Shown in pieces: positions 7,523 through 17,889 of a stretch of 64,000 nt of DNA (its first letter is position 1; each line of letters opens with the position of its first letter). Source of the DNA: Alphaproteobacteria bacterium (lineage in GTDB: Bacteria; Pseudomonadota; Alphaproteobacteria; Sphingomonadales; Kordiimonadaceae); the NCBI GenBank assembly GCA_021774735.1, contig JAJFIS010000047.1:1-64000 (forward strand). The letters are read 5' to 3'. A program made the position numbers and the translations under genes. The notes beneath the pieces are model-generated. The model was not told the origin of the DNA, searched no databases, and saw nothing but the letters and a program-made list of their open reading frames with translations.

Positions 7523-7561
7523 TGCTATTTGATTTCACAGTCTAAACTAGTCATTAAAAAA

Positions 7562-7583
7562 CCCCGGACCTTTCAGTCCGGGG
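7562..7583. terminator. Bidirectional rho-independent terminator (bamE / hppA)
   Basis: CCCCGGAC (7562-7569) pairs with GTCCGGGG (7576-7583) around loop CTTTCA. The plus strand is followed by TTTGTTTTT and the minus strand by a T-run (complement of AAAAA at 7556-7561), so it can serve both convergent genes. Confidence 0.92.
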
Positions 7584-7607
7584 TTTGTTTTTATTATGCG
7601 CCAACGC

Positions 7608-9689
7608 TTAGTGCGCCAACATCGCCAACAGCAGCAAAGCCACAATGTTAGTAATCTTGATCATTGGGTTAACCGCAGGACCAGCTGTGTCTTTGTATGG
7701 GTCACCAACTGTATCACCTGTAATAGCTGCATGGTGAGCGTCTGAGCCCTTACCGCCGTGATTGCCATCTTCGATGTACTTCTTGGCATTATCCCAAGCG
7801 CCGCCACCGGCGGTCATGGACAGCGCAACATAAAGCCCGCCAACAATAACACCAAGCAGAAGTGCCCCCAGAGCCGCAAAGGCCTCAGCTTGGCCCGCAA
7901 TAGCATTAATGATGTAATAAACCGCGATCGGCGCACCAACAGGCAGCAAACTTGGAACAATCATTTCCTTAATTGCTACCTTGGTCAACAGATCAACCGA
8001 TTTGGCATAGTCTGGCTTACTTGTGCCTTTCAGGATGCCTGGGTCATTTTTGAACTGGCTACGAACTTCTTCAACAACAGCACCACCTGCGCGGCCAACA
8101 GCCATCATGCCCATCGCACCGAACAGATATGGCAGCAAGGCACCAAGAAACAGGCCAACAACCACATAAGGGTTAGAAAGACTGAAATCGACGGTCAAAT
8201 CACTGAAGAATAGCTTCAAGTCTGCCGTATAAGCACCGAACAGAACGAGAGCAGCAAGACCAGCGGAAGCAATGGCATAACCTTTGGTAACAGCTTTAGT
8301 GGTGTTGCCCACAGCGTCAAGCGCATCTGTGCGGTCCCGCACTTCCGCGTCTAGCTCTGCCATTTCAGCAATACCGCCTGCGTTATCGGTAACCGGACCA
8401 AAAGCATCCAGCGCTACAACGAAGCCAGCAAGCGCCAACATTGTTGTCCCAGCAAAACCAAGACCCAACACGCCAGCTAATTGGTAAGCGACAATAATGC
8501 CGCCGCAGATCAAAATGGCAGGTGCAGCGGTTGATTCAAGCGATACAGCAAGACCCTGAATAACATTGGTGCCGTGGCCTGTTTCTGATGCTTTAGCAAT
8601 AGAGCGCACAGGGCGATATTCCGTTGATGTATAATATTCGGTGATAACAACAATAAGTGCCGTCACCACTAGACCAACGATGCCACACCAAAAAGCCGCC
8701 ATGCCAGTAAAGTTACCAGCTGATGTAACCACTTCTTTATCTATACCTATCGTGTAATCAATAGCCAAATACAAAGCCCCAATAGAAAGTATCGTGGTGA
8801 CAATAAAGCCTTTATACAATGCCCCCATGATATTGTTACTGCTACCAAGCTTAACGAAGTAAGTACCGATGATAGATGTAATAATGCAGGCTCCACCAAT
8901 AAGCAGAGGCATAGACATTGCCGCTGCAGCGCCTTCACCCATAAACAGGGCTGTAAGCACCATAGTTGCTGTGATTGTTACCACATAGGTTTCAAACAAG
9001 TCAGCGGCCATTCCAGCACAGTCACCAACATTGTCACCAACGTTATCAGCGATAACCGCAGGGTTACGCGGATCATCTTCAGGGATACCAGCTTCAATTT
9101 TACCAACCAAGTCAGCACCGACGTCAGCACCTTTGGTGAAAATGCCACCGCCAAGGCGCGCAAAGATGGAAATAAGCGACCCACCAAAGCCAAGGGCAAC
9201 TAGTGAATTGATCACATCACGGCTTGTCTCTGCCATGCCCATTGGGCCAATAAGGATATAATAATAAACCGCAACGCCCAGCAGCGCGAGACCCGCAACC
9301 AACATACCTGTAACGGCACCTGATCTGAAAGCCAAGGTCAAGCCACCTTGCAGGCTTTCGCTGGCAGCTTGCGTTGTGCGAACATTGGCCTTTACTGAAA
9401 CCAGCATGCCAATATAACCGGCAACACCAGACAGAATAGAACCAATTGCAAAACCAATGGCAGGATACATGCCCAGCGTTGGAATAAGGCCCAGCGTTAC
9501 CACAACACCAACGATCGCAATGGTGCGATATTGACGACTTAGGTAGGCACGTGCGCCTTCTTCAATTGCTGCAGCTATTTCCTGCATACGTTCATTGCCT
9601 GCACTAGCAGACAGAATTTGACTACGTGTAAACACGCCGTACAGTACGGCAATGACACCGCAGCCTATGGCGACATATAATGCGTCCAT
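7608..9689 (-). CDS. hppA: Proton-translocating pyrophosphatase, K+-independent type
   Basis: About 693 residues with some 16 hydrophobic segments. The pyrophosphate-binding signature [20 protein letters not shown] and [19 protein letters not shown], and the C-terminal [16 protein letters not shown] and [15 protein letters not shown] are all present. In the cation-selectivity segment it reads [10 protein letters not shown]; Lys here is the family marker of K+-independent enzymes (K+-dependent ones have Ala). It couples PPi hydrolysis to proton export across the inner membrane. The start ATG at 9689 (MDALYVAIG) is chosen because AAGGGGAAG precedes it; 23 upstream codons to 9758 are unlikely to be translated. 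Confidence 0.95.
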   Translation of the reverse strand: MDALYVAIGCGVIAVLYGVFTRSQILSASAGNERMQEIAAAIEEGARAYLSRQYRTIAIVGVVVTLGLIPTLGMYPAIGFAIGSILSGVAGYIGMLVSVKANVRTTQAASESLQGGLTLAFRSGAVTGMLVAGLALLGVAVYYYILIGPMGMAETSRDVINSLVALGFGGSLISIFARLGGGIFTKGADVGADLVGKIEAGIPEDDPRNPAVIADNVGDNVGDCAGMAADLFETYVVTITATMVLTALFMGEGAAAAMSMPLLIGGACIITSIIGTYFVKLGSSNNIMGALYKGFIVTTILSIGALYLAIDYTIGIDKEVVTSAGNFTGMAAFWCGIVGLVVTALIVVITEYYTSTEYRPVRSIAKASETGHGTNVIQGLAVSLESTAAPAILICGGIIVAYQLAGVLGLGFAGTTMLALAGFVVALDAFGPVTDNAGGIAEMAELDAEVRDRTDALDAVGNTTKAVTKGYAIASAGLAALVLFGAYTADLKLFFSDLTVDFSLSNPYVVVGLFLGALLPYLFGAMGMMAVGRAGGAVVEEVRSQFKNDPGILKGTSKPDYAKSVDLLTKVAIKEMIVPSLLPVGAPIAVYYIINAIAGQAEAFAALGALLLGVIVGGLYVALSMTAGGGAWDNAKKYIEDGNHGGKGSDAHHAAITGDTVGDPYKDTAGPAVNPMIKITNIVALLLLAMLAH

Positions 9690-9884
9690 GGAATTACTTC
9701 CCCTTAAAAGGATTACTTTTACTTCATTCTCAGGCCGTTCATTCGACCGTTGAACCATTTAAATAAGACCGTCCCCCTCAAAAATGGAAGGTCAGTGGCG
9801 TACAGTAGGGTTACAGAAAGCGCCAAGCAAGGGTGATAAAGCCAAAAAGTGATTATCATGCAAAATAAATTGGTAACGACACCT

Positions 9885-10403
9885 CTATCGCATACGAATG
9901 GCGTCTGTAACGTCTACTTCTAGGACAATTTCTTGGCCCAGAACCTTATTGACGGCATCTTTTAGCTCACTTGCCATAAAATCTACGTCTAAACGACCGG
10001 GGTTATCACGAAAGGTCGAATCGATATTGGCAATACGCTTAAGGAAGCTGTGGCGAATCTCATCCATATGGTCCTTCACATTGGCGCTGTCTTCTTCGGT
10101 TTCCACTTTCAATGTTACCGACATCTGATAGGAACCAAGATATTTCTTACGGGATGAATAAACCGGCATGTGCAGCTTGGAAATCGTGACACCAATAAGC
10201 ACTATTTCAGGTTCTTCTTCCTCAATAAGCTCCTCTTCTTCAACTACTTCGTCAGTATCCCCCTCTAACCCGCCGCCAAAATAAAAGCCGCCACCCGCGC
10301 CGGCAGCAAGCCCAACAACTAGAATGATGATAATCAGCAGCTTACTAGTGCCACCTTTTTTTTCGTCTTCTTCGCCGTCATTTTCTTCTACAACATCACT
10401 CAT
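9885..10403 (-). CDS. fliL: Flagellar basal body-associated protein FliL
   Basis: 172 residues: a short acidic cytoplasmic N-terminus, one membrane segment (LLIIIILVVGLAAGAGGGFYF, about residues 22-42), an acidic linker and a periplasmic FliL domain ending in VNKVLGQEIVLEVDVTDAIR, the usual stator-associated region. FliL supports the flagellar stator. The ATG at 10403 is preferred because AAAGG stands at proper distance; an ATG two codons earlier is too close to it. It is away from other flagellar genes, immediately after thiL and before hppA. Confidence 0.85.
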   Translation of the reverse strand: MSDVVEENDGEEDEKKGGTSKLLIIIILVVGLAAGAGGGFYFGGGLEGDTDEVVEEEELIEEEEPEIVLIGVTISKLHMPVYSSRKKYLGSYQMSVTLKVETEEDSANVKDHMDEIRHSFLKRIANIDSTFRDNPGRLDVDFMASELKDAVNKVLGQEIVLEVDVTDAIRMR

Positions 10404-10431
10404 GCGCATGCCTTTCGATTATCTATTTCGA

Positions 10432-11385
10432 TTAAAAATGTTGAAACCCTTGTTTTTCCGTATCAATCTGCAGGCCGTCTCCATCATATAAATAGACCCC
10501 AGCACCGGCCACCACGCGCCCTACTGATGTGCAGGATATGCCCGTTTCTTTCACCTTCGCTTCAAAAGCGGGTACCGACGCGGCCCTTACACAGCATAAT
10601 AGCTCATAATCATCACCACCTGACCATATTTGTGGCCATTCATCAGGGTATTTTGCTAATATAGTATGGGCACCCTTTGAAAGCGGTAAACGCGCTTTAT
10701 CAATTTTTAGCGCTACGTTGCTGCATACTGCAATATGACCTGCATCCGCGAGCAAACCATCTGAAATATCCACCGCTGCACTGGCATATAACCTGAGCAA
10801 GGGTGCCATGGCTACCCGTGGTTGGGGATAGGTGAAACGGCTAATGAGCTGATCATCGCTTTTTAAAGTGCCTTTGATGCAAGCTAGGCCAAGGGCCGCA
10901 TCGCCCATGGTGCCGGTTATATAAATCACATCCCCAGGCTGGGCACCCGACCGGGTGACAAATTTACCGACGGGAACAGTTCCTATCGCCGTAATAGACA
11001 CGGTTAACCGCTCACCCGTGCGCACTGTATCGCCGCCGAATAATGTGCAACGGCCAAATAACTGAGCTTTTTTCAGACCACTGCTAAAATCCGCAAGCCA
11101 TTGTGCATCTTCACGCCCTGTAAGGCCAAGTCCTAGTAAATAGCCCAATGGCTTTGCGCCTTTTGCCGCGAGATCAGATAAATTCACAGCCAGCGAGCGC
11201 CAGCCAATGGCCTCAGCGGCAGTATTAAGCGGAAAATGAACCCCAGAGACCGAAATGTCTTTCGTCAGGACAAGGGACATGCCCTCTGGTGGGTTAAAAA
11301 GGGCAGCATCATCAATAAGGGAAAGGCCTTCAGGCCCAGCAAGTGGTGCGAAATATTTTTCGATTATTTCAAATTCACCAACCAA
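10432..11385 (-). CDS. thiL: Thiamine-monophosphate kinase
   Basis: 317 residues of the AIR synthase-like ThiL family: N-terminal FEIIEKYFAP, IDDAALF, then LTKDISVSGVHF, GWRSLAVNLSDLAAKGAKPL, GGDTVRTG, and C-terminal VDISDGLLADAGHIA and IWSGGDDYELL. ThiL phosphorylates thiamine monophosphate to the pyrophosphate cofactor. The start is TTG, with GGGAGGG just upstream. It follows nusB by 26 bp in the common nusB-thiL order. Confidence 0.93.
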   Translation of the reverse strand: MVGEFEIIEKYFAPLAGPEGLSLIDDAALFNPPEGMSLVLTKDISVSGVHFPLNTAAEAIGWRSLAVNLSDLAAKGAKPLGYLLGLGLTGREDAQWLADFSSGLKKAQLFGRCTLFGGDTVRTGERLTVSITAIGTVPVGKFVTRSGAQPGDVIYITGTMGDAALGLACIKGTLKSDDQLISRFTYPQPRVAMAPLLRLYASAAVDISDGLLADAGHIAVCSNVALKIDKARLPLSKGAHTILAKYPDEWPQIWSGGDDYELLCCVRAASVPAFEAKVKETGISCTSVGRVVAGAGVYLYDGDGLQIDTEKQGFQHF

Positions 11386-11411
11386 ACAACCCTCCCTAAG
11401 GTGATAAATAT

Positions 11412-11867
11412 CTATCCTCGTGTATTCCGTCCCATTTGGTCAAGAACACCGTTAATAAAGCCTGATTCCGATTTTTCATAGAAAGCTTTCGTTACTTCAA
11501 TATATTCATTGATAATAACCGGTGTGGGCACATCAGGTCGCGCCGTCATTTCATAAGCTGCTGCCCGCAATATCGCTTTTAAGATACGCTCAATACGCTC
11601 TAAAGGCCAACCCTTGCTAAGGCACGGTAATATCACTTGGTCAATATCATCTAAATTAGCCATCGTACCCGCCACAATATCGCTAAACATTGATTGATCG
11701 GCTGCACCATATTGGTCACCTTCAAGCTCTTGGCCCAAACGATGATTAACATATTCTTCGATCAGCATTGGCGCTTTGCTATCATCTGACATATCCATCT
11801 GATACAAGGCCTGAACCACCGCTAATCGTGCGGCACTTCGGGGGCTGACTTTATTCTTCTTAGCCAC
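11412..11867 (-). CDS. nusB: Transcription antitermination protein NusB
   Basis: 151 residues: N-terminal SPRSAARLAVVQALYQMDM, the Arg-rich first helix that binds boxA RNA, and C-terminal RAAAYEMTARPDVPTPVIIN followed by EYIEVTKAFYEKSESGFING, all NusB signatures. NusB with NusE(S10) promotes rRNA antitermination. The start is GTG, and a GGAG overlaps the end of ribH. The ribH-nusB-thiL order is conserved. Confidence 0.95.
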   Translation of the reverse strand: MAKKNKVSPRSAARLAVVQALYQMDMSDDSKAPMLIEEYVNHRLGQELEGDQYGAADQSMFSDIVAGTMANLDDIDQVILPCLSKGWPLERIERILKAILRAAAYEMTARPDVPTPVIINEYIEVTKAFYEKSESGFINGVLDQMGRNTRG

Positions 11868-11869
11868 AA

Positions 11870-12295
11870 TTAAACTCCAAACTGCTTTTTAATTTCGATC
11901 ATCCGCAAAGCAGCTTTTGCTACGTCAAATCCTTTATTTTTTCGGCTGCGGTCTGCTCGCGCCCAAGCTTGATCCTTATTTTCTACCGTCAATATACCAT
12001 TGCCGATACAAAGACCATCTCGCAGTGCGAGGTCTTGAAGGCCCCGTGCGCTCTCACCGCAGACATAATCATAATGTGATGTTTCGCCGCGAATGACACA
12101 GCCAAGCGCAATGAAACCGTCATAATGCTCTGCCGCAAACTTTATCGCGGCTGGAATTTCCAGCGCTCCCGGCACATCAAGCCGGTCACAGGTCGCACCG
12201 GCTTCTCGCACCGCATCTATGGCACCCTCAGCCATTTCATCGGCAAGATCACCGTAAAAACGAGCTTCAACGATCAATAGTTTTACTTCAGTCAT
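11870..12295 (-). CDS. ribH: 6,7-dimethyl-8-ribityllumazine synthase
   Basis: 141 residues with lumazine synthase signatures: VEARFYGDLADEM, VPGALEIPAAIKFA, LGCVIRGETSHYDYVCGE and GNGILTVENKDQAWARAD (family pattern 'fGvLT.e...qA..Ra'). It condenses the RibB product with the RibD product in riboflavin synthesis. ATG 12295 is preferred over the adjacent TTG; AGGAT precedes it. It is followed by nusB within 3 bp. Confidence 0.95.
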   Translation of the reverse strand: MTEVKLLIVEARFYGDLADEMAEGAIDAVREAGATCDRLDVPGALEIPAAIKFAAEHYDGFIALGCVIRGETSHYDYVCGESARGLQDLALRDGLCIGNGILTVENKDQAWARADRSRKNKGFDVAKAALRMIEIKKQFGV

Positions 12296-12312
12296 CAATA
12301 TATCCTGATCTA

Positions 12313-13425
12313 TTATTTCTGAGGTATGGAAACTTGGTCAACAAGTTCAAGTCCATAGCCATCTAGCCCAACGATGTTACTGCGCGTATCAGAAATAAGC
12401 ACCATTTTCTGAACACCGAGTTCGACCAGTATCTGCGCACCCGTGCCATATTCACGCAGAACACCATCCCGGCTTTCTGCTTTTGCTTTCTTCAAATCAG
12501 GATCCATCAATTCACTTGGCCGACGCCGCATAAGGCCAGAAAATAGCACCACAACCCCTTTGCCTTTTTCTTCAATGAGATCCATCGAGCGTTGAAGTTG
12601 ACCACTGCGGGACCCCTCTTGACCCAAAAAGTCTTCAAAGGGGTTCATCACATGCATCCGCACCAAGGTTGGTTCTTGCGGGTCAATGTCCCCTAAATAT
12701 AGTGAAACTGTTTCAACGCCGTCACTTTGCGCTTGAAAAACTCTTGTTTGCCATTCAGCACCACCACGGCGAATAAAGCTGGATGAAGCAATTTTTTCCA
12801 CAGTGTGATCATATTTCAGGCGGTAGGCGATCAAATCGCGAATGGTCGCGATTTTAAGCTTATGCTCTTTGGCAAACTCCACCAGTTCCGGCAAACGGGC
12901 CATGGTGCCATCTTCGCTCATAATCTCACAAATTACAGCAGATGGATTTAGGCCCGCAAGGCGCGATATATCAACCGATGCTTCAGTATGCCCTGCACGA
13001 ACAAGCACGCCGCCGTCACAGGCGATAAGCGGAAAAACATGACCCGGACTGGCTATATCGCTCGCGGATTTGCTGGCATCAATGGCAACCGCAATGGTGC
13101 GTGCCCTGTCAGCGGCAGAAATGCCCGTGGTTACGCCCTCAATTGCTTCAATCGAAACGGTAAAGGCCGTTTGGTGGCGGCTTTTATTGTCTTGGCTCAT
13201 CAATGGCAGGCCGAGGTCATCAACCCTTTCTTCACTTAAGGGCAAACATATGAGGCCTCTGCCGTATTTCGCCATAAAGTTAACCGCATCAGGGGTCGCC
13301 ATTTGGGCCGGGATTATAAGATCGCCCTCATTCTCACGGTCCTCATCATCGACCAGAATAAACATTCGGCCATTGCGAGCATCTTCAATTATATCTTCGA
13401 TGGGGGAGAGAAAACTTTGTGGCAC
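12313..13425 (-). CDS. ribB: 3,4-dihydroxy-2-butanone 4-phosphate synthase with degenerate GTP cyclohydrolase II domain
   Basis: 370 residues. The N-terminal RibB domain (about 1-205) is intact: ILVDDEDRENEGDLIIPA, the CLPL segment, DRARTI, RAGHTEASVDISRLAGL and EDGTMARLPEL. The C-terminal part (about 215-365) has the RibA fold outline but the zinc-binding segment that normally reads C-x10-C-x-C (HSECLTGDVFGSLRCDCG in typical enzymes) is VMNPFEDFLGQEGSRSG here, with no cysteines. GTP cyclohydrolase II activity is therefore unlikely, and a separate RibA is expected elsewhere. The start is GTG with AAGGAAC upstream. It lies between ribE and ribH. Confidence 0.9.
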   Translation of the reverse strand: MPQSFLSPIEDIIEDARNGRMFILVDDEDRENEGDLIIPAQMATPDAVNFMAKYGRGLICLPLSEERVDDLGLPLMSQDNKSRHQTAFTVSIEAIEGVTTGISAADRARTIAVAIDASKSASDIASPGHVFPLIACDGGVLVRAGHTEASVDISRLAGLNPSAVICEIMSEDGTMARLPELVEFAKEHKLKIATIRDLIAYRLKYDHTVEKIASSSFIRRGGAEWQTRVFQAQSDGVETVSLYLGDIDPQEPTLVRMHVMNPFEDFLGQEGSRSGQLQRSMDLIEEKGKGVVVLFSGLMRRRPSELMDPDLKKAKAESRDGVLREYGTGAQILVELGVQKMVLISDTRSNIVGLDGYGLELVDQVSIPQK

Positions 13426-13427
13426 GA

Positions 13428-14033
13428 TCAGTTCCTTGCCTGAAGGCGCGCAACATAGCGGGCCAAAATATCAAATTCGAGATTAATTTTATCGCCAGCT
13501 TTTGCCGCGTGAAAATGGGTATGTTGCTGGGTGTGGGGCACCAGATTGATCGACACAACCGTTCCGCCGCCATTGGGGCGGTCGGTAACATCATTTACGG
13601 TCAAGGAAACGCCGTCAACGGCGATGCTGCCCTTTTTGGCCACCAATGGTGCAAACTCATCTGGCAAGCTAACAACCAAATGCATGGAGCCCGCAACATT
13701 TTCTAATGTTTCGATAGTGCCAACGCCGTCTACATGACCGGTGACAATATGACCGCCTAGTTCATCGCCAAGCTTCAAGGAGCGCTCAAGGTTTATCAAG
13801 GTACCGACTTTCCAGTCGCCAAGGGCTGTCACGGCCAAAGTTTCATCTGACACGTCTGCGGCGAACCAGTCACGGCCCTTATCAACAACGGTTAAACAAA
13901 CCCCATTACAGCAGACCGATGCCCCAATATCCACCGAATGAGTATCAAGTGCACATTCAATGACCATGCGGGTGTCACCATCTCGCTCGCTGCTTTTCAG
14001 CCGCCCAACATCAATTATTAGCCCTGTAAACAT
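13428..14033 (-). CDS. ribE: Riboflavin synthase, alpha chain
   Basis: 201 residues made of two lumazine-binding repeats: MFTGLIIDVGRL opens the first, with GVCLTVVD and FAADVSDETL; the second opens at LGGHIVTGHVDGVGTI with GVSLTVNDV and VSINLVPHT. It dismutates two lumazine molecules to riboflavin. It sits between ribD (3 bp apart) and ribB. Confidence 0.95.
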   Translation of the reverse strand: MFTGLIIDVGRLKSSERDGDTRMVIECALDTHSVDIGASVCCNGVCLTVVDKGRDWFAADVSDETLAVTALGDWKVGTLINLERSLKLGDELGGHIVTGHVDGVGTIETLENVAGSMHLVVSLPDEFAPLVAKKGSIAVDGVSLTVNDVTDRPNGGGTVVSINLVPHTQQHTHFHAAKAGDKINLEFDILARYVARLQARN

Positions 14034-14036
14034 TGT

Positions 14037-15131
14037 TTATTTTATCCGCTCATAGCAGTTCAATTGATCTACACCACATCTCTGGCTGTGGGTATGACGA
14101 AAGCGCGCCGAATGTTCAAGCTTTTTGGCATTAAATGTCTCATTTGGCACGCCCATTTTATCCCCAAAGGCAAATGGCGCGGTGAATACCGCCAGTCTAT
14201 CGGCTAAATCCGCCTCTAAGAAGCTAGCATGGGTTTGACTGCCACCTTCCACCAGGACCCTAGTTAAGCCTTCTGTAGCCAATATATTTGCGACTTTACC
14301 AACATCTCTGGGCGTTTCACACGTAAATATTTTCGCCCCAGCCGCTTCGAGTGTTTTTGCCTGGTTTTTGTCATAACTATCGCTTGTTATCACCCACAGT
14401 GGCACCTGCATGGCAGTTTGCACCAACTTACTATTTGTCGGCATGCGCAAATGACTGTCTAACACTATTCTAATTGGTGAACGGTCTTCCAAGCCATCAA
14501 TCCTACAGGTCAGACTTGGGTCATCCGCTAAAACGGTCCCAATACCCACCATTATGGCATCATGCTGGGCCCGCATCATATGGCCCTTAGCCCGCGCCTC
14601 CGGGCCCGTTATCCATTTGTCCGTGCCCTCAGGAACGGTTATGTGGCCGTCCTCGCTCTGGGCGATTTTAAGGGTAAAAAGCGGGCGCTTTTCTTGTTGG
14701 TTTAGGAAAAAACCAGCGTTTAACTCTTCAGCAGCATCGGCTTCAACACTCGATATTACTTCTACCCCGGCGGCTTCCAGCACATTATGCCCTCTTCCTT
14801 TAACGCGTGGGTCAGGGTCTTGTACCGCGTAAACTACTTTCTTAATACCGGCTTCAACGAGCGCCAAAACACAAGGACCTGTTTGGCCGTGGTGACTGCA
14901 TGGTTCCAGCGTAACATAAGTCGTAGCCCCCTTTGCACCATCCTCCGCAGCAGCTAGCGCCATAGCTTCAGCATGCGGACGCCCACCGGGCTGGGTCCAG
15001 CCTTCTGCGATAACTATAGAATTTTTAACGATGACACAGCCAACAGCAGGATTGGGAGCCACTTGCCCAAGACCACGGCGCGCCAACACAAGCGCATGCC
15101 GCATCATTTTCTGGTCAAAGGAGAGTTGCAT
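14037..15131 (-). CDS. ribD: Bifunctional diaminohydroxyphosphoribosylaminopyrimidine deaminase / reductase RibD
   Basis: 364 residues. The N-terminal deaminase has the zinc motifs HAEAMAL and PCSHHGQTGPC. The C-terminal reductase has DGHITVPEG, DAIMVGIGTVLADDPSLTCR and LVEGGSQTHASFL. It performs the second and third steps from GTP toward riboflavin. It follows nrdR with an 11-bp gap in the usual alphaproteobacterial order. No FMN riboswitch is seen upstream. Confidence 0.95.
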   Translation of the reverse strand: MQLSFDQKMMRHALVLARRGLGQVAPNPAVGCVIVKNSIVIAEGWTQPGGRPHAEAMALAAAEDGAKGATTYVTLEPCSHHGQTGPCVLALVEAGIKKVVYAVQDPDPRVKGRGHNVLEAAGVEVISSVEADAAEELNAGFFLNQQEKRPLFTLKIAQSEDGHITVPEGTDKWITGPEARAKGHMMRAQHDAIMVGIGTVLADDPSLTCRIDGLEDRSPIRIVLDSHLRMPTNSKLVQTAMQVPLWVITSDSYDKNQAKTLEAAGAKIFTCETPRDVGKVANILATEGLTRVLVEGGSQTHASFLEADLADRLAVFTAPFAFGDKMGVPNETFNAKKLEHSARFRHTHSQRCGVDQLNCYERIK

Positions 15132-15142
15132 GGGGCTATACC

Positions 15143-15619
15143 CTAATGGTCGTCCTCATAATCATGATTGGGGCCAACCATTTTACCCAAAAAACGCTCA
15201 AAGTCCGACGCTTCTCGGAAGTTTCTGTATACCGAAGCATAGCGAACATAGGCCACTTTATCGAGTGTCTCGAGCCCTTCCATCACCAACATACCTATTT
15301 GCTCTGAAGCTAATTCGCTCTCGCCCATAGATTCTAAGCGGCGCACAATAGAGCTAGCAAGACGTTCAACCTTATCAGGCTCAACAGGCCGTTTGCGCAA
15401 GGCAATGTCCAAAGAGCGCTCCAATTTATCCCGACTGAAGGGAACCCGCCTGCCACTTTTCTTAATGATAGTAAGCTCGCGCAATTGTACCCGCTCAAAC
15501 GTTGTAAAGCGGGCTCCACACCCCGGGCAATAGCGCCGACGGCGGATAGAAGCTTTATCCTCGGTTGGACGAGAATCTTTAACTTGTGTATCTTCGTTCT
15601 GACAGAACGGACAGCGCAT
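15143..15619 (-). CDS. nrdR: Transcriptional repressor NrdR
   Basis: 158 residues: the N-terminal zinc ribbon [17 protein letters not shown] with the second pair [14 protein letters not shown], then an ATP-cone ([20 protein letters not shown] to [17 protein letters not shown]). NrdR senses nucleotides and represses ribonucleotide reductase genes through NrdR boxes. It lies between glyA and ribD. Confidence 0.96.
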   Translation of the reverse strand: MRCPFCQNEDTQVKDSRPTEDKASIRRRRYCPGCGARFTTFERVQLRELTIIKKSGRRVPFSRDKLERSLDIALRKRPVEPDKVERLASSIVRRLESMGESELASEQIGMLVMEGLETLDKVAYVRYASVYRNFREASDFERFLGKMVGPNHDYEDDH

Positions 15620-15724
15620 AACAGTCCCTCACCCAATATTTAGTAGCTGATAGTTGAATATGCGGCAAACCTAGCACCGGAAAGCATCCAATGCTAGCGC
15701 CTTTTTATCCATTTACATTCATTT

Positions 15725-17008
15725 TTAGTAGATCGGGAAGCGAGCGCAGAGTACCGCTACTTTTTCACGCACAGCAGCTTCAACAAAAGCATTGCCCTCT
15801 TCGCCGTTCACCTTAAGTCCGTCAACGACTTCAGTTATCCAATCCGCAATTTGAATAAATTCCGCGACACCAAAGCCCCGCGTTGTTCCGGCTGGTGTGC
15901 CAAGCCGCACGCCTGATGTAATGAAAGGCTTTTCGGGGTCAAATGGTACACCATTCTTATTACATGTCATCAAGGCGCGCTCTAACGCTTCATCTGCCGC
16001 CTTGCCAGTAATGGCTTTAGGGCGCAGGTCGACCAATACCACATGGGTGTCTGTACCGCCTGAAACGATATCAAACCCATTTTCAAGCAGACGAGCGGCC
16101 AATGCTTTGGCGTTCTCAACCACTTGCACAGCATAAGTTTTATATTCTGGCTTTAGCGCCTCTCCAAAAGCAACAGCTTTAGCGGCAATGGCATGCATTA
16201 GCGGTCCGCCCTGCAAGCCGGGGAACACCGCACTGTTTATTTTTTTGCCGATGGCTTCGTCATTGGATAAAATCATTCCGCCCCGAGGACCGCGCAAGGT
16301 TTTATGCGTTGTTGTGGTCACCACATGGGCATGGGGCAATGGGCTTGGATGAATGCCACCTGCCACAAGGCCAGCAAAATGCGCCATATCAACCATCAAA
16401 TATGCACCGACCTTATCAGCGATTTCTCTGAATCGTGCAAAATCAATCTGGCGCGGATAAGCCGAGCCACCTGCAATGATAATAGCTGGCTTATGCTCAA
16501 TGGCTAAGGCTTCAACCGCGTCATAGTCAATGAGAGCTGTTTCACGCAACACACCATATTGAACTGCGTTAAACCATTTGCCCGATTGCGCTGGAGCTGC
16601 GCCGTGCGTTAGATGACCACCCGCATCAAGGGACATGCCTAAAATTGTATCGCCCGGCTTGGCCAGCGCCAACATCACAGCGCCGTTAGCCTGCGCGCCA
16701 GAGTGAGGCTGAACATTAATATAATTACAATCAAACAAAGACCGCGCCCGGTCTATGGCCAAATTTTCGGCTATATCCACATGATGACAGCCTTGATAAT
16801 AGCGCCGTCCCGGATAGCCTTCAGCATATTTATTCGTAAGAACTGAACCTTGTGCTTCAAGAACAGCAGCGCTGACAATATTTTCTGAAGCAATTAATTC
16901 AATCTGTGTCTGCTGGCGGTGTAATTCACCGTCTAGCGCCGCTTTTAGGTCGGCGTCACTCGTCGCTAAATTTGAAGTGAAAAAACCATCCTGTGTGACA
17001 TTCGTCAT
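15725..17008 (-). CDS. glyA: Serine hydroxymethyltransferase
   Basis: 427 residues with the full SHMT set: [48 protein letters not shown]-like segment, [12 protein letters not shown], and the PLP-lysine motif [11 protein letters not shown]. It interconverts serine and glycine and feeds one-carbon units to folate. It is downstream of rpiB and upstream of nrdR, a widespread alphaproteobacterial arrangement. The extended N-terminus ([18 protein letters not shown]) is typical for alphaproteobacterial GlyA. Confidence 0.96.
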   Translation of the reverse strand: MTNVTQDGFFTSNLATSDADLKAALDGELHRQQTQIELIASENIVSAAVLEAQGSVLTNKYAEGYPGRRYYQGCHHVDIAENLAIDRARSLFDCNYINVQPHSGAQANGAVMLALAKPGDTILGMSLDAGGHLTHGAAPAQSGKWFNAVQYGVLRETALIDYDAVEALAIEHKPAIIIAGGSAYPRQIDFARFREIADKVGAYLMVDMAHFAGLVAGGIHPSPLPHAHVVTTTTHKTLRGPRGGMILSNDEAIGKKINSAVFPGLQGGPLMHAIAAKAVAFGEALKPEYKTYAVQVVENAKALAARLLENGFDIVSGGTDTHVVLVDLRPKAITGKAADEALERALMTCNKNGVPFDPEKPFITSGVRLGTPAGTTRGFGVAEFIQIADWITEVVDGLKVNGEEGNAFVEAAVREKVAVLCARFPIY

Positions 17009-17046
17009 AGTAAAAACCCTTATGCATTAATTATGGCTGAAATTAA

Positions 17047-17484
17047 TTATTTTGCCAACATATCGACGCGACGTTCATGTCGCCCGCCTTCAAATTCTGT
17101 ATTAAGGAAAGCATCAATACAGTCAAGCGCTGTTTCTTCTCCGATGAGCCGTGCACCCATCGCTATCACATTAGCGTCGTTATGTTGGCGGGCTAACTTG
17201 GTAGCAAGACCTGTTTGCACAAGTGCCGCCCTAACCGCTGGATTTCGGTTTGCGGCAATAGATATGCCAATACCAGAACCGCAAACAAGAACACCACGTG
17301 TTGCACGACCATCGGCGATTGCTTCTCCCATCGCTTTACCATAATCCGGATAATCCACAGAGCTTGTGCTGTCAGTTCCTAAATCCAAAACAGCAAACCC
17401 CAATGATTCTAGATGTGATTTTGCAAATTCCTTCATAGCAAATCCAGCATGATCACTTGCAACAGCTATTGCTTCTTTTTCCAT
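17047..17484 (-). CDS. rpiB: Ribose-5-phosphate isomerase B
   Basis: 145 residues of the RpiB/LacAB family: IAVASDHAGFAMKEF, VDYPDYGKAMGEAIADG, and the active-site segment GVLVCGSGIGISIAANR with the catalytic Cys, then RHERRVDMLAK at the C-terminus. It interconverts ribose-5-P and ribulose-5-P. It leads the glyA-nrdR-rib gene run and has a strong Shine-Dalgarno sequence (AAGGAG). Confidence 0.94.
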   Translation of the reverse strand: MEKEAIAVASDHAGFAMKEFAKSHLESLGFAVLDLGTDSTSSVDYPDYGKAMGEAIADGRATRGVLVCGSGIGISIAANRNPAVRAALVQTGLATKLARQHNDANVIAMGARLIGEETALDCIDAFLNTEFEGGRHERRVDMLAK

Positions 17485-17889
17485 CGTATTTACTCCTTAA
17501 GAAACTTCCCGCTTCAGCAGTTCATATCACAGTTGTAATGCCAACCCAATAGCTTGGAAATCCAAACATCATAAATCCAATTAAAGCCACTTATAGTATG
17601 CCTTTTTCGCTAATCTTCAGCAATTCTTACTGATGTAGTTTCTATATTTAGATTTTTATTCTTCACACAATAGTCCAAATATCAATTGTTATTAAATCAG
17701 TGCATACAAATACAGCTAGAGTATATCAAACCTATATTGAACTATTAAATATGCACACTGCTCTTAAAAAAGAAAAATATTGATCAGCCATTCAAAAATA
17801 AAAGTAAAGATATTGTAAAGCTTGTTGAAATTCTCTAGAAATAGTTTAATAGACGAAACAGGACAATTAATTCGGAATGGAAATAGCAG
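17485..17889. other. AT-rich 405-bp intergenic region between rpiB and the MucR gene
   Basis: This divergent gap carries no ORF or structured RNA that I can support. It is strongly AT-rich with many T-A steps (for example 17610-17800). MucR proteins are known to bind AT-rich DNA with T-A steps and to autoregulate, so the region probably holds the MucR and rpiB promoters and MucR sites; no specific site can be assigned by eye. Confidence 0.5.

Noticed and set aside
15132-15142. FMN riboswitch before the riboflavin genes
   Set aside because: Gaps between nrdR, ribD, ribE, ribB and ribH are only 2-17 bp and contain no room for the RFN structure.
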